A DNA stretch of 64,000 bases, taken from Ornithinibacillus massiliensis. Its GTDB lineage: Bacteria > Bacillota > Bacilli > Bacillales > Amphibacillaceae. Under the pieces are notes generated by a model that was not told the origin of the DNA, searched no databases, and worked only from the letters and a program-made list of their open reading frames with translations. Location of the stretch: the NCBI RefSeq assembly GCF_018310345.1, contig NZ_JAGXBY010000001.1:372001-436000 (forward strand). The letters are read 5' to 3'. The number at the start of each line of letters is the position of its first letter. The first letter of the stretch is position 1. This document shows positions 1 through 9,000 of this stretch, in pieces. Position numbers and translations under genes: made by a program.

Positions 1-1
1 T

Positions 2-58
2 AAGTGGGTTGACGAGGAAGGTAATACTCATTTTAAGTTCAATAACATTTATAAATAA
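2..58 (+). CDS. C-terminal end of an unidentified protein (partial)
   Basis: Eighteen codons followed by TAA are open from the window edge, ending in a WVDEEGNTHFKFNN-type sequence. It is too short to identify. It could be the end of a gene of the accessory element that interrupts prkA. Confidence 0.3.
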   Translation, partial: KWVDEEGNTHFKFNNIYK

Positions 59-252
59 AAATCCACTAGTAAAAGTTATATCGGGAACGCTCATAATTTA
101 TTATTCTGTTATAAATATTATGGATGGCTGTGTGTTATTAAATTGTTAGCGCAAAAGTCAGAGAAATGTATTTAATAAATTCTTTGCCGGCACTCTGAAG
201 GTTACAAATAATGGTATAATTTAATAAATATTACTTTAAGGTGGGGAAGGGT

Positions 253-576
253 ATGAAAGTTACAATTGAATGTGAGCAATGTGGAAACAAAGCCGAATTA
301 ACTCCAGAAACAGTTGGAAATCATGCGTATGTTATTCCAAAAATTAACGGGAATAATTTAACTGTTTTTGAGACTGCTTTTGAAAAAGAAGTAAGACTAA
401 GCGCATATTCAGAATTTATAGATCACCTAGCAAAAGCAAAAACGAAAGAAGAGGTAGAAACCTATCTTGAGGATGAAATTAATTATAATACAGAAGCAGA
501 AGTTAAAATTTCTGAGTTAAGAATAGACTGTAAATCTTGTGGGGATTACATAGTTCTTACTAGATTTGAAGATTAA
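253..576 (+). CDS. Small protein with two CxxC pairs, function unknown
   Basis: A 107-residue protein. The ATG at 253 is chosen because the GGTGGGG ribosome site (240-246) sits at proper distance; an in-frame GTG at 241 lies inside that site. It has a CxxC near residue 10 (CEQC) and another near residue 94 (CKSC) separated by an acidic, helix-forming middle, so the two pairs could fold together around one zinc ion. I do not recognise the family. It is the first complete gene of the element interrupting prkA and is followed by its own terminator at 590. Confidence 0.65.
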   Translation: MKVTIECEQCGNKAELTPETVGNHAYVIPKINGNNLTVFETAFEKEVRLSAYSEFIDHLAKAKTKEEVETYLEDEINYNTEAEVKISELRIDCKSCGDYIVLTRFED

Positions 577-589
577 ATAAAGAATTTTA

Positions 590-613
590 GAGACCCTGAT
601 AGGTCTCTTTTCC
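590..613 (+). terminator. Rho-independent terminator after the CxxC gene
   Basis: GAGACC and GGTCTC form a 6-bp stem around a short loop and are followed by TTTT. Confidence 0.6.
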
Positions 614-1294
614 GTTTTACCTGCTATTCTAACTATAAAGGCATTCTGCAAAAAGAGGTTCTTTATTGCTATCTATTGCAAGTTTATAAGTTGGTTAAAT
701 GTGGGAAATGTTTTATTCAATATTAATCACTAGTAATAAATATAATTATTATAATCAATATAAATAATATTAATGAATTAATTCATTATAACGATTAATA
801 ATGAATTATAATTGTTTTTACCCATTATAGATCTGATTAGTGAATAGAAATGAACACCATAAAATAGAGTTATTGCAGTTAGAACGCACATAGAAGTGAA
901 AGATTGGTAATAAACAAAATACCAAAAAACATTGAAATTAATAGAAAAAATTCATGAAAAAAATCATTTATAAGTGAAATCGAACATATTTAGACCATGA
1001 AAAAAATACCTAAAAGAGGTAGTTTAATATACTTGTCATATGAAAAAAATGAATAAATAAGTAAACGAGAGATTTTCAACGACACTTAATTCATTTTGGT
1101 CAAAATAAAATAATACAATCGAATTTGAAGAGATATGGAGAATTCTATAAAAATTATTAAAATCCACAATTCTAGGTTTTAATGATCAAACAATTGACTG
1201 TAATTGCTATTAGGCTCTGGCAAACTAAATACTTGTAGATGATTAGATTCGCGTTATTATTATGTACAAGTAAAGAATGTGGGGGCGAATAAAT
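614..1294. other. Gene-free AT-rich stretch
   Basis: About 680 bases with no convincing coding frame on either strand. It is extremely AT-rich and holds short self-complementary runs around 740-820 (TAATGAATTAATTCATTA-like). No RNA gene or repeat was recognised. It may be decayed element DNA. Confidence 0.5.
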
Positions 1295-1627
1295 ATGTCT
1301 ATTTTGAAATACTTGGGTATATGTACGAATTTTGGTGACTATCCTTACATAACTGATATGTTAGTTGATTGGGCAGAGTTTGATGAAAAGAAAATTGATT
1401 GTTTTTTACTTGATGATATTGGCATGCTGGATTTCTTATTAAAATTTATTGATCGTACTACGTTTAGCAGAGTGTTAGTGTATGATATTGAAGAAATAGA
1501 TAGTTTGAAGAACCTTAAGAGTTTCTCAAACATTTGCAGAAAGTATAACCTCGAATGGTCAATAATTCGTCAGGATTTACATTCAGACGTTGCCGTGGAA
1601 CCAGATTATTTATTGAAGGTTGTTTAA
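1295..1627 (+). CDS. Hypothetical protein of the prkA-interrupting element
   Basis: A 110-residue acidic protein. ATG 1295 follows a G-rich ribosome site (about 1280-1285). There is no signal peptide, membrane segment or metal motif. The alternating hydrophobic and acidic segments suggest a small alpha/beta fold, perhaps an immunity-like protein, but no family is recognised and no function is proposed. Confidence 0.6.
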   Translation: MSILKYLGICTNFGDYPYITDMLVDWAEFDEKKIDCFLLDDIGMLDFLLKFIDRTTFSRVLVYDIEEIDSLKNLKSFSNICRKYNLEWSIIRQDLHSDVAVEPDYLLKVV

Positions 1628-1719
1628 ATTTATTTATCTACAAAAATACCTTAGTGTTTATTTCGTAGATAAACGGATATTAGTAGTAAAGTAACAAATG
1701 CGGTTATGGAGTGATTGAA

Positions 1720-2022
1720 ATGTTTGAGCCTAAAGAGGTTTTTATAACAAAAAGAGTAAAAAGTAAAATAATGCCCGAAATTATAAAAGGTATGATGGAC
1801 TCCATTATGGAAATGAAAAAGGGAGTTCACGTCGATTATTTACAGGTATTTAATATTTCTTTATCAAAAGGCGGAAGAACTACTTATATAGATCATTCGC
1901 AAGAAGAACCACTATATCAAAAGAAACTTATGCTCACAAATACAAATAATAAGTTTTCTGGTAAGGTTTTTATTATTGATGATGGGAAATGTATTACAGT
2001 AATGTTGGCTGAAGAATATTAG
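1720..2022 (+). CDS. DUF960 family protein
   Basis: About 100 residues. I recognise the DUF960 pattern: an early TRGV/TKRV-like strand, a central DYLQVF motif, an EEPLY segment, then FIIDDGKCITVMLAEEY at the C terminus. Family members are small proteins of unknown role found in Firmicutes, often on plasmids and prophages, which fits its place in this element. ATG 1720 has GGAGTG at about 1707-1712; the in-frame GTG at 1711 is inside that site. The next gene starts 16 bases downstream, so the two may be co-transcribed. Confidence 0.75.
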   Translation: MFEPKEVFITKRVKSKIMPEIIKGMMDSIMEMKKGVHVDYLQVFNISLSKGGRTTYIDHSQEEPLYQKKLMLTNTNNKFSGKVFIIDDGKCITVMLAEEY

Positions 2023-2038
2023 GAATGGGGTTATTAAT

Positions 2039-2227
2039 ATGATTTGTGAATGTGGTGGAATACTTGATGTAATTCGTGTTGAAGATTACCCAAAGAATAC
2101 AAAGGATAAATTATCATATAACAGAATATGTGACGTACAGTGTTTATCCTGCGGAAAAATTTTGTATAGCCAACCATATGATAATGGTACAAAGTTGAAT
2201 GTAGTTAAAGATTTAACAAAACGGTAA
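2039..2227 (+). CDS. Small zinc-ribbon protein
   Basis: A 62-residue protein. It has CEC near the N terminus (residues 3-5) and CLSCGK near residue 38, spaced like a rubredoxin-type zinc ribbon. It follows the DUF960 gene closely, with a weak GGAATGGGG ribosome site. Many short zinc ribbons of this kind occur in mobile elements and bind nucleic acid or protein. Its specific role is unknown. Confidence 0.6.
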   Translation: MICECGGILDVIRVEDYPKNTKDKLSYNRICDVQCLSCGKILYSQPYDNGTKLNVVKDLTKR

Positions 2228-2467
2228 AAATGGTGCTTTACATGCAAATTATTTCGTGATATCATAACAATATATTATTTTATATACTTTTTAGATTTTT
2301 TATATCTGCTTTTTATACTTTGATTATTATACTTTTGAATACAGATCTCTTTCTATTTATGTTAAAAGATACACTTCAACCTTATAGGAGAATACTACAC
2401 TTTTCTAGAGAGTGTTTTATTTGTTGATGTGTCTCTTTATAAAAACATATTTAGGAGGAGATTTTTT

Positions 2468-2692
2468 ATGTCAACTAACAAGTATCCAAAAACAATGTAT
2501 TTTCAATTTATATCAGGTGGTAAGTTTCACAATTGTTCTGGTGTTGTTAATAATATTTTTGAGGAACAAAAGGTATTAAATGAAATTAACATTTTAAGAG
2601 GTAATCGAGTTAAAATAACTAAAGAGAATACTGAAACATTTTGCAAATTATTTCCAATGATCACTAATTTTAGTATCAAGGAGGTAATTTAA
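2468..2692 (+). CDS. Hypothetical protein
   Basis: A 74-residue protein starting at ATG 2468 behind a strong AGGAGGAG site. An upstream in-frame start at 2429 is not supported by a ribosome site. No domain is recognised. The next gene begins one base after its stop, indicating a two-gene operon. Confidence 0.6.
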   Translation: MSTNKYPKTMYFQFISGGKFHNCSGVVNNIFEEQKVLNEINILRGNRVKITKENTETFCKLFPMITNFSIKEVI

Positions 2693-2693
2693 A

Positions 2694-2918
2694 GTGGAAA
2701 CAAAAAAAGAAAAAGTAATGAAAGAAATAGGAATGAAGTTTAGGAGAATGAGGGAGTATCAAGAACTCATATATGAAGTATCTGAAAAGTTAGGTGGAGA
2801 TTTTAATAATTTCTATTATTATGTTTTTCAACCTGAAATTGTAACTACATTACCTAATGGAGATATTAAAGTGGATATTCCAAAAGGAATTGAAATTTTA
2901 AAACAGATTTCAAAGTAA
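2694..2918 (+). CDS. Hypothetical protein, GTG start
   Basis: A 74-residue, lysine-rich protein. GTG 2694 is preceded by AAGGAGGT, which lies inside the end of the previous gene, so the pair is translationally coupled. The N-terminal half is predicted helical (KKEKVMKEIGMKFRRMREYQ). No family is recognised. Confidence 0.6.
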   Translation: METKKEKVMKEIGMKFRRMREYQELIYEVSEKLGGDFNNFYYYVFQPEIVTTLPNGDIKVDIPKGIEILKQISK

Positions 2919-3018
2919 CAAAAATCAAAGGACTACTGTGCAAGAAGTCACTAATCAGAACATATCATCAGAATACTAATTATAGCAGTACATAGTCCTC
3001 CAAAATGGAGGAATGTAT

Positions 3019-3297
3019 ATGCTACAAGTTACGGAAAGATTACAGGAAAGTCCCACTCCCCAAGGACATATATTGTCTTCAAGGGGAGGGGTTGTTGTGC
3101 AGGTTGAATACAATCCTAAAGAAGAACATATTGAAGAACTGCCACCTGTAAAGATAAAAGAGATAGAAGGTAAATGTGGAACAATCACAGTAATGAAACC
3201 TTCCCGTGAAGTCAAAGAAACAGACGAAGATATCCACTCACTTATTGCTAAAGTATTATTAATGAAACAGAAAAGACTTCAAGCCACTGGAGAATAA
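3019..3297 (+). CDS. Small protein next to the prkA junction, possible recombination accessory factor
   Basis: A 92-residue protein whose start at ATG 3019 is set by GGAGG at 3007-3011; the ATG at 3013 is too close to it. It has a QVEYNP...EELPPVKIKEIEGK core, a GTITVMKP strand and a basic C-terminal helix. Its stop lies about 110 bp before the prkA junction. In B. subtilis SPbeta a small directionality factor (SprB) works with the recombinase that rebuilds spsM. By position only, this gene is a candidate for such a factor in the prkA element. A sigma-E-like pair GAATACT - 13 bp - CATAGTCC lies at 2971-2998. I see no sequence similarity that proves the role. Confidence 0.6.
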   Translation: MLQVTERLQESPTPQGHILSSRGGVVVQVEYNPKEEHIEELPPVKIKEIEGKCGTITVMKPSREVKETDEDIHSLIAKVLLMKQKRLQATGE

Positions 3298-3400
3298 TCT
3301 AGTGGTATTTTTTATGGTTTTTATTGATAAAAGTATTGACAATTGGATAAAATGGTCTCATATATACCTATTTTTATATTTTAGTAGATATCAGGATACT

Positions 3401-3420
3401 ATGGGTGAGCTTATTGTAGC
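3401..3420 (+). other. Junction between inserted element and prkA
   Basis: Homology to PrkA starts at codon GAG 3407 (ELIVAH). The preceding residue is Gly where the family has Asp, so the crossover core probably overlaps TGAGCTTATT. The exact core cannot be set without the left junction, which lies outside the window. Confidence 0.5.
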
Positions 3421-4441
3421 GCATACGAATGAATCGGAATATCGTTCCTTTATTTCCAATAAGAAGAATGAAGCACTGCATTCAAGAATTATTGTGATGC
3501 CAATCCCGTATAATTTACGGGTTAGTGAAGAAGAACGAATCTATGAAAAAATGATTAATCAAAGTGATATGGCACATGTCCACATCGCTCCACATGCTTT
3601 ACGAGTAGCGGCTATTTTCTCGGTTTTAACGAGATTAAAAGAATCCAAGAAACAAGGGATGGATTTACTCAAGAAAATGCGATTATATGATGGTGAGAAT
3701 GTGGAAGGCTTTAATCAGCTAGATGTAGAGGAGCTTAAGAAGGAATTCCCTACGGAGGGGATGGAAGGGATTGACCCTCGTTATGTGATAAACCGAATAT
3801 CTTCTGCTATCATACGAAAAGAAGTGCCTTCAATCAATGCGCTGGATGTACTACGCTCTTTAAAAGAAGGCCTCGATCAACATCCATCTATTTCAGATGA
3901 AGATAAAGAGAAATATATGAATTATATTTCGGTAGCTAGAAGAGAATATGATGAAATTGCGAAGAAGGAAGTTCAAAAGGCATTTGTGTATTCGTATGAA
4001 GAATCGGCTAAATCGTTAATGAATAATTATTTAGATAATGTGGAGGCATATTGTAATAAAAATAAACTTCGTGATCCATTAACCGGAGAAGAAATGAATC
4101 CAGATGAAAAGCTGATGCGTTCTATTGAGGAGCAAATTGGTATTTCAGAAAATGCAAAGCGCTCCTTCCGTGAAGAAATTTTAATCCGAATTTCTGCTTT
4201 TGCACGAAAAGGAAAACGATTTGATTACAATTCACACGAACGATTACGCGAAGCCATTCAAAAGAAATTGTTTGCTGATTTAAAGGATGTTGTCAAAATA
4301 ACGACATCGTCCAAGACACCGGATGAATCACAGTTGAAGAAAATTAATGAAGTAATTGCTAGATTAATAGATGAATATGGCTATAATTCTGTTTCTGCTA
4401 ATGAGCTTTTACGCTATGTGGGAAGCTTGTTAAACCGATAG
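3401..4441 (+). CDS. prkA: PrkA serine protein kinase / AAA protein, C-terminal part of an interrupted gene
   Basis: From ATG 3401 the frame encodes 346 residues matching the C-terminal 60% of PrkA (about 631 residues in B. subtilis), with the very conserved YSYEESAKSLMNNYLDN, NKLRDPLTGEEMNPDEKLMRS and ISAFARKGKRFDYNSHERL blocks and a YVGSLLNR end. The N-terminal AAA+ module with its phosphate-binding loop is absent, because foreign DNA occupies the upstream position. PrkA is linked to sporulation and works with YhbH and SpoVR; yhbH follows directly. Conservation is intact up to the junction, with no stops or frameshifts, which fits a gene that is restored by excision rather than an old pseudogene. 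Alone, this fragment could not have kinase or ATPase function. Confidence 0.85.
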   Translation: MGELIVAHTNESEYRSFISNKKNEALHSRIIVMPIPYNLRVSEEERIYEKMINQSDMAHVHIAPHALRVAAIFSVLTRLKESKKQGMDLLKKMRLYDGENVEGFNQLDVEELKKEFPTEGMEGIDPRYVINRISSAIIRKEVPSINALDVLRSLKEGLDQHPSISDEDKEKYMNYISVARREYDEIAKKEVQKAFVYSYEESAKSLMNNYLDNVEAYCNKNKLRDPLTGEEMNPDEKLMRSIEEQIGISENAKRSFREEILIRISAFARKGKRFDYNSHERLREAIQKKLFADLKDVVKITTSSKTPDESQLKKINEVIARLIDEYGYNSVSANELLRYVGSLLNR

Positions 4442-4454
4442 TCATACAATGGAG

Positions 4455-4498
4455 AAAGGTAACAAGACTTGCAAACGGGCTAGTCTTGTTACCTTTTT
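4455..4498 (+). terminator. Terminator after prkA
   Basis: A perfect 14-bp stem (AAAGGTAACAAGAC with its complement) and a T run follow the prkA stop. Confidence 0.85.
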
Positions 4499-4523
4499 GT
4501 AAACCATTTTTTAAAATAGAATG

Positions 4524-4551
4524 CAATAATATGCGACAAGTTGCATAGTAT
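4524..4551 (+). promoter_or_regulatory. Candidate sigma-E promoter of yhbH
   Basis: CAATAAT at 4524, 13 bp, CATAGTAT at 4544. The -10 resembles the mother-cell consensus CATACAnT; the -35 match is partial. yhbH belongs to mother-cell-associated genes in B. subtilis. Confidence 0.4.
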
Positions 4552-4555
4552 AGAG

Positions 4556-4597
4556 AAAAGTATCGTAATCTTCTAAAAGAGGAGCACGATACTTTTT
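4556..4597 (+). terminator. Hairpin with T run in the yhbH leader
   Basis: AAGTATCGT (4558) pairs with ACGATACTT (4586), followed by TTTTT. It lies between the candidate promoter and the yhbH ribosome site, so it is either a second terminator for prkA or an attenuator-like leader element. Confidence 0.45.
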
Positions 4598-4622
4598 ACT
4601 AAACAGAATGGGAGGGGATGTT

Positions 4623-5792
4623 GTGCAGGAAGGTAAACATAACTTTGTCATCTCTGAGGAAAACTGGTCCCTCCATCGCAAAGGCTTTCAAGATCAACAG
4701 CGTCATATGGATAAAGTTAAGGAAGCCATTAAGAATAATTTACCCGATTTAATTAGTGAAGAAGCAATCGTAATGTCCAATGGCCGAGAAGTAATCAAAA
4801 TACCGATTCGTTCATTAGACGAGTATAAAATCAGGTACAATTACAATAAGTCAAAGCATGTAGGGCAAGGGGATGGAGATAGCAAAGTAGGAGATGTAGT
4901 AGCAAAAGATCCTAATGCGAAAGGACAACAAAAGCAAGGTCCTGGCGATGGAAAGAAAGCAGGCGATCAGCCTGGAAGTGACTACTATGAAGCTGAGGTA
5001 TCGTTAGAGAAGCTAGAGGAGGCCCTATTTAAAGAGTTAGAGCTACCCAATTTGCAAGAGAAGGAAAAGGCTGAGATTGTAACCGAAAAGATAGAATTTA
5101 ATGATATCCGAAAGAAAGGTTTAATGGGAAATATTGATAAGAAACGAACCATTCTAACCGCATTAAAACGAAATGCTAGAGAAGGAAATCCAGGTATTAC
5201 CCCAATCTATAATGACGACTTGCGATTCAAAACTTGGAATGAAGAAGTGAAAAAAGAGTCCAAAGCAGTTGTTTTAGCAATGATGGATACGAGTGCCTCG
5301 ATGGGGTCCTTTGAGAAGTATATGGCCAGAAGCTTCTTTTTCTGGATGAACCGATTCCTTAAAACTAAATATGAGCAAGTTGATATCGCCTTTATTGCTC
5401 ATCATACAGAGGCAAAGGAAGTTTCCGAAGAAGAATTTTTTACAAAAGGTGAAAGTGGTGGAACGATATGTTCTTCCGCCTATACGAAAGCCCTTGAATT
5501 GATTGAAGATCGCTATAATCCTTCGAGCTATAATATTTATCCTTTTCATTTTTCCGACGGTGAGAATATTACCTCTGACAATCCCAAATGTATCCGGCTT
5601 GTGAATGAAATTATGGATGTGTCCAATATGTTCGGTTATGCAGAGGTTAATATATATAATCGTCACTCCACCTTAATGCGGGCTTATAATAGCATTGAGA
5701 ACCAGAAATTCCGCCATTATATTTTAAAAGAAAAACGTGATGTGTACCATGCAATGAAAAGCTTCTTCCAACAAGAGGCTGTAACCGTATAA
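4623..5792 (+). CDS. yhbH: YhbH family sporulation protein
   Basis: 389 residues from GTG 4623, placed by GGGAGGGG at 4609-4616; B. subtilis YhbH is about the same length. The N terminus [21 protein letters not shown] and the block [36 protein letters not shown] are signatures of the family (E. coli YeaH). A charged, glycine/lysine linker follows (about 100-130). The C-terminal half is von Willebrand A-like, with a MIDAS-type DTSASMG. The family acts in one functional set with PrkA (YeaG) and SpoVR (YcgB), and is associated with sporulation in Bacillus. Here it is intact, while both partner genes are interrupted. A terminator follows. Confidence 0.93.
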   Translation: MQEGKHNFVISEENWSLHRKGFQDQQRHMDKVKEAIKNNLPDLISEEAIVMSNGREVIKIPIRSLDEYKIRYNYNKSKHVGQGDGDSKVGDVVAKDPNAKGQQKQGPGDGKKAGDQPGSDYYEAEVSLEKLEEALFKELELPNLQEKEKAEIVTEKIEFNDIRKKGLMGNIDKKRTILTALKRNAREGNPGITPIYNDDLRFKTWNEEVKKESKAVVLAMMDTSASMGSFEKYMARSFFFWMNRFLKTKYEQVDIAFIAHHTEAKEVSEEEFFTKGESGGTICSSAYTKALELIEDRYNPSSYNIYPFHFSDGENITSDNPKCIRLVNEIMDVSNMFGYAEVNIYNRHSTLMRAYNSIENQKFRHYILKEKRDVYHAMKSFFQQEAVTV

Positions 5793-5802
5793 ATGATAGG
5801 AT

Positions 5803-5835
5803 CCCTCAAGGTTTAACAATCTTGAGGGTTTTTTT
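5803..5835 (+). terminator. Terminator after yhbH
   Basis: CCCTCAAG and CTTGAGGG form the stem, followed by seven T. Confidence 0.9.
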
Positions 5836-6093
5836 GCAATGTAAAAATACAAAGTAGTAAACATAAAAGATAGTCTCAGTCAATGAATCTGGGGTTATTT
5901 TTATGGATAATTTTTACAAATGTTTGATAAGAACACAAAATTTTCAATAAATTGGTTAATTTTAACCATCTTAATCAATGCTAATTGTCCATTTTTTGTA
6001 TAGGAAATTGTTGTAAAATATCTTTAAATGTCTAAATATATGCACTATTGTTGTACTTTTGTGCTTTACGTTAAAAAAGAGGGGGGTAAGTGG

Positions 6094-9000
6094 ATGAGGA
6101 TTAATAGAAAAGTAAGGGAAGGTATGCATCAAGTTTCTATTTGCTTGTTAATATTACTAGTAATGCTTTATAGTATTTTTCCATCGATAGCTCCTTTAGT
6201 TCAAGCGGAAGGTGGAGCAGCAGAAGATGTGACAGCGACTGCAACAGATAGTAAATGGTTAACATATAAATTTGATGAATTTTCCAATGACAAATTTAAT
6301 CAGTTATTTACTGTAAATGGTGCGGCAGAAGTTCCTAATGGGGCAGAATTTATCCGTTTGACCCCAGCAGAAACAATACAAAGTGGAGCGGTTTTTAATA
6401 ACAATAAGCTTTGTCCTGTAAACAATTACTCTTTCAGTACTGCCTTTTCATTTATGATGAGTAATCAAAGTGCAGCAGGTCCAAGTGATGGTTTGACGTT
6501 CACACTCCAGACAGGTACAACTAGTTTAGAAGTACCAGGTGGTAGCGTGGGATACTACGGACTATCACCTAGTTTTACGATTAAGTACGATACATTTAAA
6601 AATGATGTTTATCAAGATCCCTCTGATAACTACATTGGACTCGCAACAAATGGGGAGTTAGTCAATCAGCCTGGTTGGTTTACTGATTTGAACCAATATA
6701 ATGCGAGTAATGGTACCAGCTTTGTTTTATCTAATGGGACTATGTATTACACGTGGATCGATTATGATAGTGTAGCTCAAACTGTTCAGGTGCTTCTAGC
6801 CACTACCCCAGACAGGGCTAGTGCAAATAAAGTATTGGATGTAGATGGCATTGACCTTAGCAATATATTTGGTGGTCAGCCATTTCACGCTGGTTTTACG
6901 GCTGCTACAGGATCCCCTAATTATGAGACTCATGATATTCATAGCTGGTATTTTGTAAATGACTATGCACCGATTACGACACTTAATCCACAAAATGATT
7001 ACAAAATAGCACCAAGCAATGTGGAATTAGTTACGGAGTCGGCAAGCAGTCCGGGTGTACATAATGTTACAGTGACTTTAACAGACCCTTCAGGTAATCC
7101 GGTTGCCGGTGCAGTTCCGGATTCTTTTACGACTACTAGTGGGGAGTTAACCGGGCCGAATGGAGAGCCTTTAACTGAATTAGTGTCTGATACAGAAGGG
7201 AAAATCCATGCTTTATTGGTTAATGCTGATCATTCTACGGAAGTGACGGTTTCAGCCAATGTCAATTGTATAGAGGTTTCTGATACGATTCCAGCTACAG
7301 AACAGCCACCGGATATGGAGGAGCCACCAGTAGGGGCGTGTCCAGTACCGGTAGCATTGATTAATGGTAGTTTTGAGGAACCTACTGCTAGAATGCCAGG
7401 GGATACAGGTTCACCAGGAGCAGAGCATGCTTGGCAGTATTTCTACGAACACGAAGTTCCAGGTTGGCAAACAACTGCTTCGGATAAATTTATTCAGATT
7501 ATGAAATCCGAATATCTTTTAGCAGGGATGGAAATCAATCCCCCACATGGGAATCAATATGCTGAATTAAATGCGGATCAAGTATCGGCGTTGTACCAAG
7601 ATGTTGAAACGACACCAGGTCAAACCATATATTGGAGAGTAGCTCACAGGGGACTTTTAGGTGAAGATACTATGGCTGTACAAATAGGTTCAGTCGATAC
7701 CCCAGCAGATGAGCTGCCAGTAATACAGGAAATAAGTACAGGAAATACTGGTTGGGAATATTATTCTGGATCCTATACAGTACCAGCTGGGCAAGCAACA
7801 ACAAGATTTGCTTTTAACTCCATAGACGCAGCTGGTGGAGATCAACGTTGGGGGAATTTATTAGATGATGTTTTTCTTGGAACAAAACCATGTGTCGTTG
7901 CAGAGAAAACCGTTTCCCCAGAGGGAGAGGTTTTTGCTGGGCAAGAATTAACCTATGAAGTAACTGTTAAGAATAACGGTGGTGATATTGCAGCCGATGC
8001 AGTATTCGAAGATGCTATTCCTGAAGGTACAGAGTATGTTCCAGGTTCTTTAAAAATTATCGATGGACCAGGAGCGGGAAATCTAACGGATATAGAAGGT
8101 GATGATGCCGGTCATTTTGACGGGAAAAAAGTCATCGTAGAGTTAGGCGACTTGCCAAACACCAATAACTTACCAGATGGGATTACGGTTCAGTTTAAAG
8201 TAAAGGCGCTGGACACGGATGCTGAAAGAGAAGTTATCAACAAGGCTTTTATCAACTATAACAATCTATTAATAAATGAAAGAGAAACAACCGAAACAAA
8301 TGAAACAACGAATACAATCCTACCAAGAGAGGGAATTGACGCTTGTGCGGCACCGGTAGCGTTGATTAATGGTAGTTTTGAAGAGCCGTCTTATTCTTCA
8401 GAATACCCTACCGGACCTGGATACTATGTTTTAGATGCTTCGCTAATGCCGGGATGGAAGACAACAGATTCCAGTCAGGTTTTTGAGGTGTTTAATAAGT
8501 TCCTTATGGATCAACTTGAGCCAGGTTCTATACATGATGAACAAGGTTTAATAAATGATGTCCCTGATGGGGAACAGATGGTGGAATTAAATAGTCGTGA
8601 AGCGGCTCAGTTATACCAAGATGTGGAGACAACACCAGGGCAAATAATTTATTGGAGACTTGCGCATAAAGGTAGGCTAGGTGAGGATACAATGGCGGTA
8701 AAGATAGGTTCAGCAAGTACGGAACCTCAAAGCCTCCCAACCATTCAGGAAGTAACAACAGGAAGAGATGAGTGGAAATATTATTCTGGCACATATACGG
8801 TTCCAGCTGGACAAACGGTTACACGCTTTGGTTTCGAGGCAATTTCTTCTGCCGGTGGTGATAAGGCAGTTGGAAACTTCCTAGACGACATCTTCCTAGG
8901 AACAGAGCCATGTGTGGTTGCAGAGAAAACTGTTTCTCCAGAGGGGGAAGTTTATGCAGGTGATGAATTAACCTATGAAGTAACCGTTAAGAACAACGGT

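Larger units (their letters stand above)
1..3406. mobile_element. Right end of an accessory element that interrupts prkA (left end outside window)
   Basis: The PrkA reading frame begins abruptly at about 3407, inside the conserved ELIVAH stretch of the family, and everything upstream is unrelated: small, very AT-rich, mostly hypothetical genes on the plus strand. This is what the right arm of an inserted element looks like. The N-terminal ~287 residues of PrkA, including the ATP-binding loop, are not in the window, so the other junction and any recombinase must lie to the left of base 1. No integrase or phage structural gene is visible in this part. Whether the element is excisable cannot be decided from the window; a truncation by deletion would look the same here. 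Confidence 0.6.

Noticed and set aside
3336..3366. TTGACA with CATATA/TATATA before the prkA fragment
   Set aside because: The spacing is acceptable (17-19 bp) but the DNA is so AT-rich that such matches are expected by chance; it would make only a non-functional PrkA tail.
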